39,662 nt of DNA, from assembly GCF_003949795.1 (NCBI RefSeq), contig NZ_RPRY01000030.1, positions 1 through 39,662 on the forward strand, read 5' to 3'. The notes beneath the pieces were generated by a model. That model saw nothing but the letters and a program-made list of their open reading frames with translations. It searched no databases and was not told the origin of the DNA. The position numbers were made by a program, and so were the translations under genes. Shown in pieces: positions 1 to 8,075 of the stretch (its first letter is position 1; the number at the start of each line of letters is the position of its first letter). Source of the DNA: Streptomyces sp. WAC06614. GTDB lineage: Bacteria > Actinomycetota > Actinomycetes > Streptomycetales > Streptomycetaceae.

Positions 1-69
1 GGCCGGCGTACGGCGCGTACCCCCCGCCGCCGTGCACGTGCGGCGGGGGGTACGCGCCGTACGCCGGCC
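1..69. repeat. Perfect 30-bp inverted repeat at the window edge
   Basis: Bases 1-30 are the exact reverse complement of bases 40-69, leaving a 9-base loop. The repeat starts at the first base of the window, so it may continue beyond it. It lies inside the 3' part of a minus-strand membrane protein gene and encodes a Gly/Pro/Tyr-rich tail in both arms. It could be a real hairpin or a fold-back artefact at a contig end. Confidence 0.9.
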
Positions 70-646
70 AGTCCTGCTCGGGAGCCGGGTCGCGCGGGGT
101 CCACAGCGCCGTCAGGCCCAGGTGGACGGCGACCGCCACCATCGGCCAGACCAGCAGCACGCCGTACGCCAGGAGTTGCAGCGGTGCGTCGAAGGGGACG
201 CCCTTGCCCGCCTCGGCGGCGGCAGCGGCGATGTCCCGGGACGGGCCGAGCCGCAGGCCCAGCCGCCAGCCGAGCAGCGCGGCGAAGCCCGAGCCCAGGG
301 CCAGCCCGAGCACCAGCGGCACCCCGCCGCGGCGCCGCCACAGGAAAGTGCCGACCGCGCTGAGCAGGCCGAGGCCGGCCGAGAGCAGGAAGAAGGTGCC
401 GTCGGCCCCGATCCGGGCCTCGCTCTCGGTGTCGGCGAGGAAGACGGCCTGTCCGTTGGAGACGAACTGCATGCGCGGGGCCAGCCAGGCCCACAGCACC
501 GCGAGCAGGACGCCGGCCACGCCGACGGCGAGGGCGACGGCGGCGCCGTCGCGGACGTCGGCCGCCGTGATCCGCCCGGGACTCGGTTCGGGCGCCGGTT
601 CGGGTGCGGCGGGGGACGGTTGCGGCGGGGTCACGGCTTCGGTCAC
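1..646 (-). CDS. Integral membrane protein, 3' end cut by window (DUF2567-like, tentative)
   Basis: Reading the minus strand from GTG at 646 gives an open frame of about 215 residues that runs off the left edge. After a Pro/Glu-rich start there are four hydrophobic segments, roughly residues 34-52, 74-92, 98-116 and 157-180. A loop beginning MQFVSNGQAVF follows the first. The visible end is a Tyr/Pro/Gly-rich tail encoded by the inverted repeat. The organisation reminds me of the actinobacterial DUF2567 family, but that is from memory. It starts about 34 bases after the ABC permease stop on the same strand, so it is probably the last gene of that operon. GTG at 652 is an equally possible start, and no strong ribosome site is visible. 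No function can be assigned. Confidence 0.75.
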   Translation of the reverse strand, partial: MTEAVTPPQPSPAAPEPAPEPSPGRITAADVRDGAAVALAVGVAGVLLAVLWAWLAPRMQFVSNGQAVFLADTESEARIGADGTFFLLSAGLGLLSAVGTFLWRRRGGVPLVLGLALGSGFAALLGWRLGLRLGPSRDIAAAAAEAGKGVPFDAPLQLLAYGVLLVWPMVAVAVHLGLTALWTPRDPAPEQDWPAYGAYPPPHVHGGGGYAPYAG

Positions 647-680
647 CCCCACATCGTGCCAGGTGGCGGCGAGCCCGGCG

Positions 681-1517
681 TCAGCGGACCGCCGCCCGCC
701 GGTACGCCCAGGTGGCGACGGCCAGCGACAGCACGCCGACCAGGCCGCAGACACCCAGGTCCAGGGCGACCACGGCCCAGTCCGGCTCGGCGGCGAAGGT
801 CCGGGCGAAGGCCTCCACGCCGTAGGTGGAGGGCAGCAGGTCGCGCGCCCGGACGACGAGCTCCGGCATCCGCTCGGGCGGCAGCACCCCGAGGAGCAGG
901 GCCGCGGACATGCCGAGCTGGCCCGCGAGCGTGGCCAGCTCCTGGCGCGGGGCGAGCAGCCCCAGCGCGGCCCCGAGCCCGGCCAGGGCGGCGCCCGCCA
1001 GGGGGACCACCAGCAGCAGGATCCACAGGCCGGTCATCGGCAGGCCGAACAGCAGGCAGCCGAAGACGGCGGTGACGAAGGTGCCGGGCAGCGTGAAGGA
1101 GGCGTAGGCGGCGGCCGCGCCGAGCACCACGGAGGCCGGGGGCACCGGCAGGGTGGCGTAGTGGTCGAGCCCGCCGCCCGCCTTGAGCTGTCCGAAGTAC
1201 TGGGCGAGCAGGTTCAGTGCGACGAAGGCGACGACGAGCACCGAGGAGCCCGCCACCACGGCCTGCGCCTCGGACCCGCCGTCCACCACGCCGCGCATGA
1301 GGATCATGATGCCGACGGACTGGAAGGTGGCCACGAACAGCAGCGGGATCCGCGCCACCCGCGCCCGGGAGAGCTGGGCGCGGTACACGGCCCCGAGCGC
1401 GGGCAGCAACCGTGCCCGCGGCGCCAGGGGCGCCACCGCCCGGCGAGCGGTCCCCCGCTCGGCACCGGGTGCGCCGGCCGCGGCCGGGACGGCCGCAGCC
1501 ACGGACTGGTCGGTCAT
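681..1517 (-). CDS. ABC-2 type transporter permease
   Basis: This 278-residue protein has a hydrophilic N-terminus of about 55 residues followed by six hydrophobic segments, the arrangement of ABC-2 exporter membrane subunits. It would form the membrane channel that works with the ATPase encoded just upstream. The ATG start overlaps the ATPase stop codon by four bases (ATGA), which implies translational coupling and one complex. The substrate cannot be read from the sequence. Exporters of this class in actinobacteria carry lipids, drugs or peptides. A longer frame extending to 1937 is only an open frame through the ATPase gene. Confidence 0.9.
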   Translation of the reverse strand: MTDQSVAAAVPAAAGAPGAERGTARRAVAPLAPRARLLPALGAVYRAQLSRARVARIPLLFVATFQSVGIMILMRGVVDGGSEAQAVVAGSSVLVVAFVALNLLAQYFGQLKAGGGLDHYATLPVPPASVVLGAAAAYASFTLPGTFVTAVFGCLLFGLPMTGLWILLLVVPLAGAALAGLGAALGLLAPRQELATLAGQLGMSAALLLGVLPPERMPELVVRARDLLPSTYGVEAFARTFAAEPDWAVVALDLGVCGLVGVLSLAVATWAYRRAAVR

Positions 1518-2542
1518 GACTTCACCAAACCCTTCGTCCGGCCGCCGAGGGCCAGGTACACGTCCTCCAGGCTCGGCGTCGCCAGGGTGAAGTCGTCGAG
1601 GGCGGCGAAGGCGGGGCCGCCCGTCACCGCGGCGACGGCCGCGCGGGCCTGCTCCTGCGGCAGGCGCAGCACCCAGCGGCGGCCGGAGCCGTCGGCCCGG
1701 GCCTGCAGGGCCGCGACCTCGGGGAGGTCCAGCGGGGGCGCGGTGCGCCACACCAGTTCCAGTCGGACCTCGTCGGAGACCAGGGCCTTCAGCCCGGCGG
1801 GGGTGTCGCAGGCGATGACCTTGCCGCGGTCCACCACGGCGACCCGGTCCAGGACGGTCTCCGCCTCGATCACGTTGTGGGTGACCAGCAGCACGGTGGC
1901 CCCGCCCTGGGCGCGCCGCCGGTCCACGGCCGACCACACCGCGCGCCGGGCCACCGGGTCCATGCCGGTCGTCGGCTCGTCCAGGACCAGCACGGGGCGC
2001 TCGCCCACCAGGGTCGCGGCGAAGCAGGCGAGGCGGCGCTGGCCGCCCGAGAGTTTCTTCAGGGGCTTGCCGGCGAGGGCCGTCAGGTCCAGTTCCTCCA
2101 GGACGGCGTCCCGCTCGGCCCGCGCCGCGCGGGCGCCGAGCCCGCGCAGTCGGCCGGTGGTCTCGGCGGCCAGTGCCACCGTGAGCTCGTCCAGGGCGGT
2201 GGACTCCTGCCCGAGGTAGGCCAGCAGCCGGGCCGCCCGCTCGGGGTGGCGCACCAGGTCGTGGCCGAGCAGTTCGACGGTGCCCGCGTCGGGCCGCATC
2301 AGGCCCGTCAGCTGGCGGACCAGGGTGGACTTGCCGGCGCCGTTCGGGCCGAGCAGGCCGAATACCTCGCCGCGGCGGACCTCCAGGGAGATCCCGTCGG
2401 TCGCCCGGGTCTCCGGCAGGGCCGGCGCGCCGCGCCCGCCCCGCACCGCGGGATAGGTCTTGACCAGGTCACGCACCACGCAGACCGCGTCGCCCGTGGC
2501 TCCTGCCGCGGTGTGCCCCGCCTGTGCTGTGCCCGTACTCAC
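1514..2542 (-). CDS. ABC transporter ATP-binding protein
   Basis: This 342-residue ATPase powers an ABC-2 exporter. It has Walker A GPNGAGKST at residues 65-73, the signature LSGGQ at 164-168, Walker B LVLDEP at 185-190 and the switch histidine in THN near 222. A C-terminal extension of about 90 residues after the nucleotide-binding domain is typical of the drug/lipid exporter (DrrA-like) class. The start is GTG at 2542, only 19 bases after the stop of the NYN gene, so the two are probably cotranscribed. The stop overlaps the permease start. No strong Shine-Dalgarno sequence precedes the GTG, which fits translation coupled to the upstream gene. Confidence 0.93.
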   Translation of the reverse strand: MSTGTAQAGHTAAGATGDAVCVVRDLVKTYPAVRGGRGAPALPETRATDGISLEVRRGEVFGLLGPNGAGKSTLVRQLTGLMRPDAGTVELLGHDLVRHPERAARLLAYLGQESTALDELTVALAAETTGRLRGLGARAARAERDAVLEELDLTALAGKPLKKLSGGQRRLACFAATLVGERPVLVLDEPTTGMDPVARRAVWSAVDRRRAQGGATVLLVTHNVIEAETVLDRVAVVDRGKVIACDTPAGLKALVSDEVRLELVWRTAPPLDLPEVAALQARADGSGRRWVLRLPQEQARAAVAAVTGGPAFAALDDFTLATPSLEDVYLALGGRTKGLVKS

Positions 2543-2561
2543 GAGGGAGCAGCCTACGGGG

Positions 2562-3917
2562 TTACGGCGCCTCCCCGGCCGCCGGGGTCACCGGGGCGAC
2601 CGGCGCGGCGCCCACGTGATCGGCCGCGGCCCGGACGTCGATCTCCCGCCAGAACCCGGCCCGGATGGCGTACCGGTCGTGCTCGTCGATCTGGTCGTCC
2701 TTGTGCGCGAGCAGGCCGAACCGGGCGGCGTAGCGCAGCAGCTCGCCGTCGATCCGGTGCGGGATCCGCGGGTACAGGGTGGCGAGTTTCTGCAGGTGAC
2801 CGGTCTCCGGCAGGCGTTCCATCCAGCGCCGGGCGAACACCTGGCCGACCTCGAAGGGGTCGCCGCCGACGGTGGTGATGTCCTCCTCCCGGTCGGCCCA
2901 GCGCTGCTCGGCGCTGGTGAGCTGGGCGAGGGTGGGCAAGGAGGCGGTCTCGGCGGGTTCGCCGAGCGGGCCGGGCCGGTCGATCCAGCCCTTGTCGGAG
3001 GACCACCGCAGCGCGCTGCCGGCGGCGGACGGGGCGGGGGCGGTCTGCGCGGCGACGGTCCCGGGGCCGCGCAGACCGGCCAGGTCCTTGGGCGTGGGCA
3101 CTCTGCTGCCCACTCCCGGCGCCGGTGCGACGGCTCCGGCGCCGTCCGGCCCGTCGTCGGAACCGGCCGTGCGCGGGCCCACCGGCACCCGCGCGCCGCC
3201 GGGCCCGACCGGTACGCCGGTCACCCCGGCCACGCCGTCGACGCCGGGCCCGAGGGTGACCGACCCGTTGCGCGCGGCCTCGGCGAGGGCGGCCTCCGGC
3301 AGGGGGGCCGACAGGATGGCCGCGATCTCGGGCCGGGGTGCGGGCGGCGGCGGGCACAGGCCGGTCAGGTCCCGGGCCCGGACGGCCCGGGTGATCCAGG
3401 CCCGGTCCAGGACGCGTCGTTCGTCGGCCTCGGCGACGAGGTCCTCGGACTGGTTGTAGTCCCCGTCGGCGGCCTGGACGGCCCACAGGTGCACGGCGAC
3501 GCCGTGCTCCTTGGCCGACATCAGCCCGGGCAGCAGGTCGCCGTCCCCGGTCACGAGCACCACGTCGGAGCAGGCCCGGTTGCGGGCGAGCTCGGTCAGC
3601 TCGGCGTGCATGGCCGCGTCCACGCCCTTCTGGGCCCAGCGGCCGTCGCTGCGGGTCAGGGCGCCCAGGCGCACGGTGACCCGGGACATCACGCGCAGCC
3701 GCCGGTGCTCGGGCTGGGGCACCCGGTCGGGGGCCCCGTCGAACCAGTAGATGCGCAGCAGCGGCTGGGCGGTGTCGGCCTCGGCCCGTTCGCGCAGTCC
3801 CTGGATGAGGGCGGCGTGGTCGACGGTGATGCGGGAGCGGGAGGGCTCCCCGGCGAGAAGACTGGCGGCGGCGCCCAGCAGATAGCCCGCGTCCACCAGG
3901 ACGACGCAGCGGTCCAC
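2562..3917 (-). CDS. NYN-domain (PIN-like) protein
   Basis: The protein has 451 residues. The first 170 form a NYN/LabA-type domain: VVLVDAGYLLG with Asp9, an Asp100 in QKGVDAAMH, and VTGDGDLLPG with Asp125 and Asp127. These acidic residues make the metal site of PIN-fold nucleases, so RNA cleavage is the family-level expectation. A Pro/Gly/Ala-rich linker (about 195-320) leads to a conserved-looking C-terminal segment (about 335-430) that I cannot classify. The GTG at 3917 is chosen because GAAAGAGG (3934-3927) sits nine bases upstream; the longer frame from 3974 lacks such a site. It is the first gene of the run leading into the ABC exporter. Whether it is a nuclease here is inference. Confidence 0.88.
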   Translation of the reverse strand: MDRCVVLVDAGYLLGAAASLLAGEPSRSRITVDHAALIQGLRERAEADTAQPLLRIYWFDGAPDRVPQPEHRRLRVMSRVTVRLGALTRSDGRWAQKGVDAAMHAELTELARNRACSDVVLVTGDGDLLPGLMSAKEHGVAVHLWAVQAADGDYNQSEDLVAEADERRVLDRAWITRAVRARDLTGLCPPPPAPRPEIAAILSAPLPEAALAEAARNGSVTLGPGVDGVAGVTGVPVGPGGARVPVGPRTAGSDDGPDGAGAVAPAPGVGSRVPTPKDLAGLRGPGTVAAQTAPAPSAAGSALRWSSDKGWIDRPGPLGEPAETASLPTLAQLTSAEQRWADREEDITTVGGDPFEVGQVFARRWMERLPETGHLQKLATLYPRIPHRIDGELLRYAARFGLLAHKDDQIDEHDRYAIRAGFWREIDVRAAADHVGAAPVAPVTPAAGEAP

Positions 3918-4126
3918 GCGATCCACCCTCTTTCGGGGAGCGGTGTTGGTTGCCCCCGAGTCTGCCCGAACCACGGGGTGTCGGCGGCCGGAACTCGATC
4001 ACCGGCGTGGCGGAAGCTCTGGTTCCACCAGCTACGGACAGTAAAGATCCAAAATGCGCGCTGCATGGCGGTATGTGAGTGTGAAGGCGGCCCTGGCCCC
4101 GACAACCGTTCCCAGGAGGCATCCCC

Positions 4127-4297
4127 ATGGCCAAGAACAAGAACCGCCAGCAGCCGTCGCAGAAGCAGCAGCCCCGGTCCTCGCAGGAGGATATGAGCAA
4201 GGGCCAGTCGGAGATGCCGTCCGGCGGCTCTTCCTCCTCCCCGAGCCCGATGGACATGGCGCACAAGCGCAAGGAGAAGAAGTTCGGCCACAACTGA
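4127..4297 (+). CDS. Small hydrophilic protein, 56 residues, ends KFGHN
   Basis: A short gene with a near-perfect ribosome site, AGGAGG at 4114-4119, seven bases before ATG. The product is rich in Lys, Gln, Ser and Pro, has no hydrophobic segment and no cysteine, and ends with a basic stretch and KKFGHN. I recall similar short proteins with this ending in other streptomycetes, but no function is known to me. A strong hairpin follows directly, so it looks like a complete single-gene unit, divergent from the NYN gene and convergent with dnaE. Low complexity and small size suggest a disordered protein, perhaps nucleic-acid binding. Confidence 0.8.
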   Translation: MAKNKNRQQPSQKQQPRSSQEDMSKGQSEMPSGGSSSSPSPMDMAHKRKEKKFGHN

Positions 4298-4312
4298 CGC
4301 CGGACCTCGCCC

Positions 4313-4350
4313 GCAGGACGCCCCTGGCACGGTCGCCAGGGGCGTCCTGC
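4313..4350. terminator. Bidirectional hairpin terminator
   Basis: A perfect 16-bp stem (4313-4328 with 4335-4350) and six-base loop lie between the convergent stops of the small gene (4297) and dnaE (4355). There is no T-tract, as is common in Streptomyces. Confidence 0.8.
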
Positions 4351-4354
4351 TGCG

Positions 4355-7300
4355 TCAGCCGGCCAGGCAGGACGGCCCGAGCAGCACCTTCAGGTCGCCG
4401 AAGAGTGCCGGGTCGGGCTGCACCCGGTGCCGGTCCAGCCGCAGCACGGTGGTCGAGCGCGGCCCCTGGAGCTTGATCCGGACCTCGGTGTTGCCCTTGT
4501 GGTGGCTGAGGATCTCGCCGAGCCGGGTGACCATCGGAGGAGTCACCTTGACGGTGGGGATGGTGAGGACCACCGGGGCGTTGGTGCCGGCGGAGGACAG
4601 GTCGGGGACCATCAGCTCCATCGCGACCAGCCGGGGCACGTCCTCGCGCTTGTCCAGGCGGCCCTTGACGAAGACGACGGCGTCCTCGACCAGCTGGGTG
4701 GAGACGAGCTGGTAGGTGGCCGGGAAGAACATGCACTCGATCGAGCCGGCCAGGTCCTCCACGGTGGCGATGGCCCAGGCGTTGCCCTGCTTGGTCATCT
4801 TGCGCTGGAGGCCGGAGATGATGCCGCCGATGGTGACGACGGCGCCGTCGGCGTGCTCGCCGCCGGTGAGCTGGGAGATGCCGGCGTCGGTCTTGTCCGA
4901 CAGGACGTGCTCCAGGCCGAACAGCGGGTGGTCGGAGACGTAGAGGCCGAGCATCTCGCGCTCCTGGGCGAGCAGGTAGGACTTCTCCCACTCGACGTCG
5001 GAGAACTCCACGTCCAGCCCGAAGCCGGGCTCGCTGCTGTCCTCGTCACCCATGCCGCCGAACAGGTCGAACTGTCCCTCGGCCTCCTTGCGCTTGACCG
5101 AGACCACGTTGTCGATCATCGGCTCGTGCTGGGCGACCAGGCCCTTGCGGGTGTGGCCCATCTCGTCGAAGGCGCCGGCCTTGATCAGCGACTCGACGGT
5201 CCGCTTGTTGCAGACCACGGCCTCGACCTTGTCCAGGAAGTCGGGGAAGGAGCTGTACTTGCCCTTCGACTTCCTGGTCTTGATGATCGAGTCCACGACG
5301 TTCTGGCCGACGTTGCGCACGGCGGTGAGGCCGAAGAGGATCACGTCGTCGCCCTGGGCGGCGAAGTTCGACTCCGACTCGTTCACGTTCGGCGGGAGCA
5401 CCTTGATGCCCATGCGGCGGCACTCGTTCAGGTAGATCGCGGACTTGTCCTTGTCGTCCTTGACCGAGGTGAGCAGGCCGGCCATGTACTCGGCCGGGTG
5501 GTTGGCCTTGAGGTAGGCCGTCCAGTACGACACCAGGCCGTACGCGGCCGAGTGCGCCTTGTTGAAGGCGTAGCCGGCGAACGGGACCAGCACGTCCCAC
5601 AGGGCCTGGATGGCCTCGTCGGAGTAGCCGTTCTTGCGGGCACCGGCCTGGAAGATCGTGAAGTTCTTCGCCAGTTCCTCGGGCTTCTTCTTGCCCATCA
5701 CGCGGCGCAGGATGTCGGCCTCGCCGAGCGAGTAACCGGCGATGATCTGGGCGGCCTTCTGCACCTGCTCCTGGTAGACGATCAGGCCGTAGGTGACGGC
5801 GAGGACCTCTTCGAGGGGCTTCTCCAGCTCCGGGTGGATCGGCGTGATCTCCTGCTGCTTGTTCTTGCGCAGCGCGTAGTTCGTGTGGGAGTTCATGCCC
5901 ATCGGGCCCGGCCGGTACAGGGCGGACACGGCGGAGATGTCTTCGAAGTTGTCGGGCTTCATCAGGCGCAGCAGCGAGCGCATGGGGCCGCCGTCGAACT
6001 GGAAGACGCCGAGGGTGTCACCGCGCTGGAGCAGCTCGAAGGTCTTGGGGTCGTCGAGCGGGAGGGCCAGGAGGTCGATGTCGATCCCCTTGTTGGCCTT
6101 CACCATCTTGACGGCGTCGTCCATGATCGTGAGGTTGCGCAGGCCGAGGAAGTCCATCTTCAGCAGGCCGAGCGACTCGCAGCTCGGGTAGTCCCACTGG
6201 GTGATGGTCACGCCGTCCGTGTGCCGCACCCAGACGGGCACGTGGTCGGTGATCTTCTCGCTGGACATGATCACACCGGCGGCGTGCACGCCCATCTGGC
6301 GGACCAGGCCCTCCACACCGCGGGCGGTGTCGATGACCTTCTTCACGTCCGGCTCGTTCTCGTACATCGACCGGACCTCGCCGGCCTCCGAGTACCGGGG
6401 GTGGCTGGGGTCGGTGATGCCGGAGAGCGGGATGCCCTTGCCGAGGACGTCGGCGGGCATGGCCTTGGTGATCCGGTCGCCCATGGCGTACGGGTAGCCC
6501 AGCACGCGCGCGGAGTCCTTGATCGCGTTCTTGGCCTTGATGGTGCCGTACGTGCCGATCATGGCGACCTTGTCGGCGCCGTACTTCTCGGTCACGTACC
6601 GGATCACCTCGACGCGCCGGCGCTCGTCGAAGTCGATGTCGACATCGGGCATCGAGATGCGCTCGGGGTTGAGGAAGCGCTCGAAGATCAGGCCGTGCGG
6701 GATCGGGTCGAGGTCGGTGATGCCGAGGGCGTAGGCGACGATCGAGCCGGCCGCGGAGCCACGGCCGGGGCCCACCGCGATGCCCTGGTTCTTGGCCCAC
6801 ATGATGAAGTCGGCGACCACGAGGAAGTAGCCCGGGAAGCCCATCGAGATGATCGTGTCCATCTCGTACTCGACCTGCTTCATGCGGTCCTCGGGGATAC
6901 CGCCCGGGAAGCGGCGGTGCATCCCCTTCATGGTCTCCTCGCGGAACCAGGTGACCTCGGTGTAGCCCTCCGGGATGTCGAACTTGGGCATCAGGTTCCG
7001 GAACTGGAACATGCCCTCGGTGTCGACCTGCTCGGCCACCAGCCGCGTGTTGGCGCAGCCCTCCTGCCAGGCGTCCGAGGAGTCGATGGCGTACATCTCC
7101 TCCGTGGACTTCAGGTAGTAGCCGGTGCCGTCGAACTTGAAGCGGTCCGGGTCGGAGAGGTTCTTGCCGGTCTGGATGCACAGCAGCGCGTCGTGGGCCC
7201 CGGCCTCGTGCGCGTAGGTGTAGTGGGAGTCGTTGGTCACCAGCGGCGGGATGTCGAGCTTCTTGCCGATCTCCAGCAGGCCGTCACGGACCCGGCGCTC

Positions 7301-7894
7301 GATCTCGATGCCGTGGTCCATCAGCTCCAGGAAGTACCGGCCCGCGCCGAAGATGTCCTTGTAGTCGGAGGCCGCCTTGAGCGCCTCGTCGAACTGGCCG
7401 AGCCGCAGTCGGGTCTGCACCTCGCCCGAGGGGCAGCCGGTGGAGGCGATCAGGCCCTCGGACCACTGGGCGATGGTCTCCTTGTCCATCCGGGGCCACT
7501 TCGTGAGCCAGCCCTCGGCGTAGGCGTCGGAGGACAGCCGGAAGAGGTTGTGCAGTCCGGTGCTGTTCGCCGCCCAGATCGTCTTGTGGGTGTAACCGCC
7601 GGAGCCGGAGACGTCGTCCCGCTTCTGGTGCGGCTGGCCCCACTGGATCCTGCGCTTGTTGCGCCGGGACTCGGGGGCGACATAGGCCTCGATCCCGATG
7701 ATCGGGGTGACTCCGGCCTTCTGGGCGGTGTGGAAGAAATCGTACGCGCCGTGGAGGTTGCCGTGGTCGGACATGGCGATATGGGTCATGCCCATCTCGT
7801 TGCACGCGTTGAACATGTCCTTCAGCCGCGCAGCACCGTCCAGCAGGGAGTACTGGGTGTGGACGTGCAGGTGCGTGAACGGCGTCTTGGTCAC
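4355..7894 (-). CDS. dnaE: DNA polymerase III alpha subunit
   Basis: This 1179-residue protein is the replicative polymerase subunit that extends DNA at the fork. The N-terminal PHP domain opens with HLHVHTQYSLLDG (metal histidines near 10 and 12). The palm has GPGRGSAAGS at 376-385 and PDVDIDFD, giving catalytic Asp419 and Asp421; Asp581 in KMDFLGLR is the third. A helix-hairpin-helix region is followed by an OB-fold segment near residues 990-1080 (IGGIISGLQRKMTK). Length fits DnaE1. The GTG start at 7894 has CAGGAG nine bases upstream. The gene stands alone, divergent from the DUF2252 gene. In this group a second copy (DnaE2/ImuC) is shorter and linked to SOS genes, which are absent here. 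Confidence 0.97.
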   Translation of the reverse strand: MTKTPFTHLHVHTQYSLLDGAARLKDMFNACNEMGMTHIAMSDHGNLHGAYDFFHTAQKAGVTPIIGIEAYVAPESRRNKRRIQWGQPHQKRDDVSGSGGYTHKTIWAANSTGLHNLFRLSSDAYAEGWLTKWPRMDKETIAQWSEGLIASTGCPSGEVQTRLRLGQFDEALKAASDYKDIFGAGRYFLELMDHGIEIERRVRDGLLEIGKKLDIPPLVTNDSHYTYAHEAGAHDALLCIQTGKNLSDPDRFKFDGTGYYLKSTEEMYAIDSSDAWQEGCANTRLVAEQVDTEGMFQFRNLMPKFDIPEGYTEVTWFREETMKGMHRRFPGGIPEDRMKQVEYEMDTIISMGFPGYFLVVADFIMWAKNQGIAVGPGRGSAAGSIVAYALGITDLDPIPHGLIFERFLNPERISMPDVDIDFDERRRVEVIRYVTEKYGADKVAMIGTYGTIKAKNAIKDSARVLGYPYAMGDRITKAMPADVLGKGIPLSGITDPSHPRYSEAGEVRSMYENEPDVKKVIDTARGVEGLVRQMGVHAAGVIMSSEKITDHVPVWVRHTDGVTITQWDYPSCESLGLLKMDFLGLRNLTIMDDAVKMVKANKGIDIDLLALPLDDPKTFELLQRGDTLGVFQFDGGPMRSLLRLMKPDNFEDISAVSALYRPGPMGMNSHTNYALRKNKQQEITPIHPELEKPLEEVLAVTYGLIVYQEQVQKAAQIIAGYSLGEADILRRVMGKKKPEELAKNFTIFQAGARKNGYSDEAIQALWDVLVPFAGYAFNKAHSAAYGLVSYWTAYLKANHPAEYMAGLLTSVKDDKDKSAIYLNECRRMGIKVLPPNVNESESNFAAQGDDVILFGLTAVRNVGQNVVDSIIKTRKSKGKYSSFPDFLDKVEAVVCNKRTVESLIKAGAFDEMGHTRKGLVAQHEPMIDNVVSVKRKEAEGQFDLFGGMGDEDSSEPGFGLDVEFSDVEWEKSYLLAQEREMLGLYVSDHPLFGLEHVLSDKTDAGISQLTGGEHADGAVVTIGGIISGLQRKMTKQGNAWAIATVEDLAGSIECMFFPATYQLVSTQLVEDAVVFVKGRLDKREDVPRLVAMELMVPDLSSAGTNAPVVLTIPTVKVTPPMVTRLGEILSHHKGNTEVRIKLQGPRSTTVLRLDRHRVQPDPALFGDLKVLLGPSCLAG

Positions 7895-8075
7895 GGCGGA
7901 GGACTCCTGGGGTTCCGGGGGGCCGGGAGGCGGGGGCAGCTTCGAATCCTACGTCCCACGGGTGACAAAGGCCGGGCACCGACCGGTACGGTCGGGCGTT
8001 GCAGAACCAGGAGAACCGGTCCGGCGTCCAGTCGGTCAGAACCTGTACCAGCCCGTGCACCAGGAGGCACCCGCC

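Noticed and set aside
204..2219. Plus-strand open frame of 671 codons opposite the ABC transporter genes
   Set aside because: It is antisense to genes with clear Walker motifs and membrane segments and has low-complexity composition.
7698..8075. Upstream in-frame extension of the DUF2252 gene
   Set aside because: It overlaps the start of dnaE on the other strand, and ATG at 8076 has a perfect AGGAGG.
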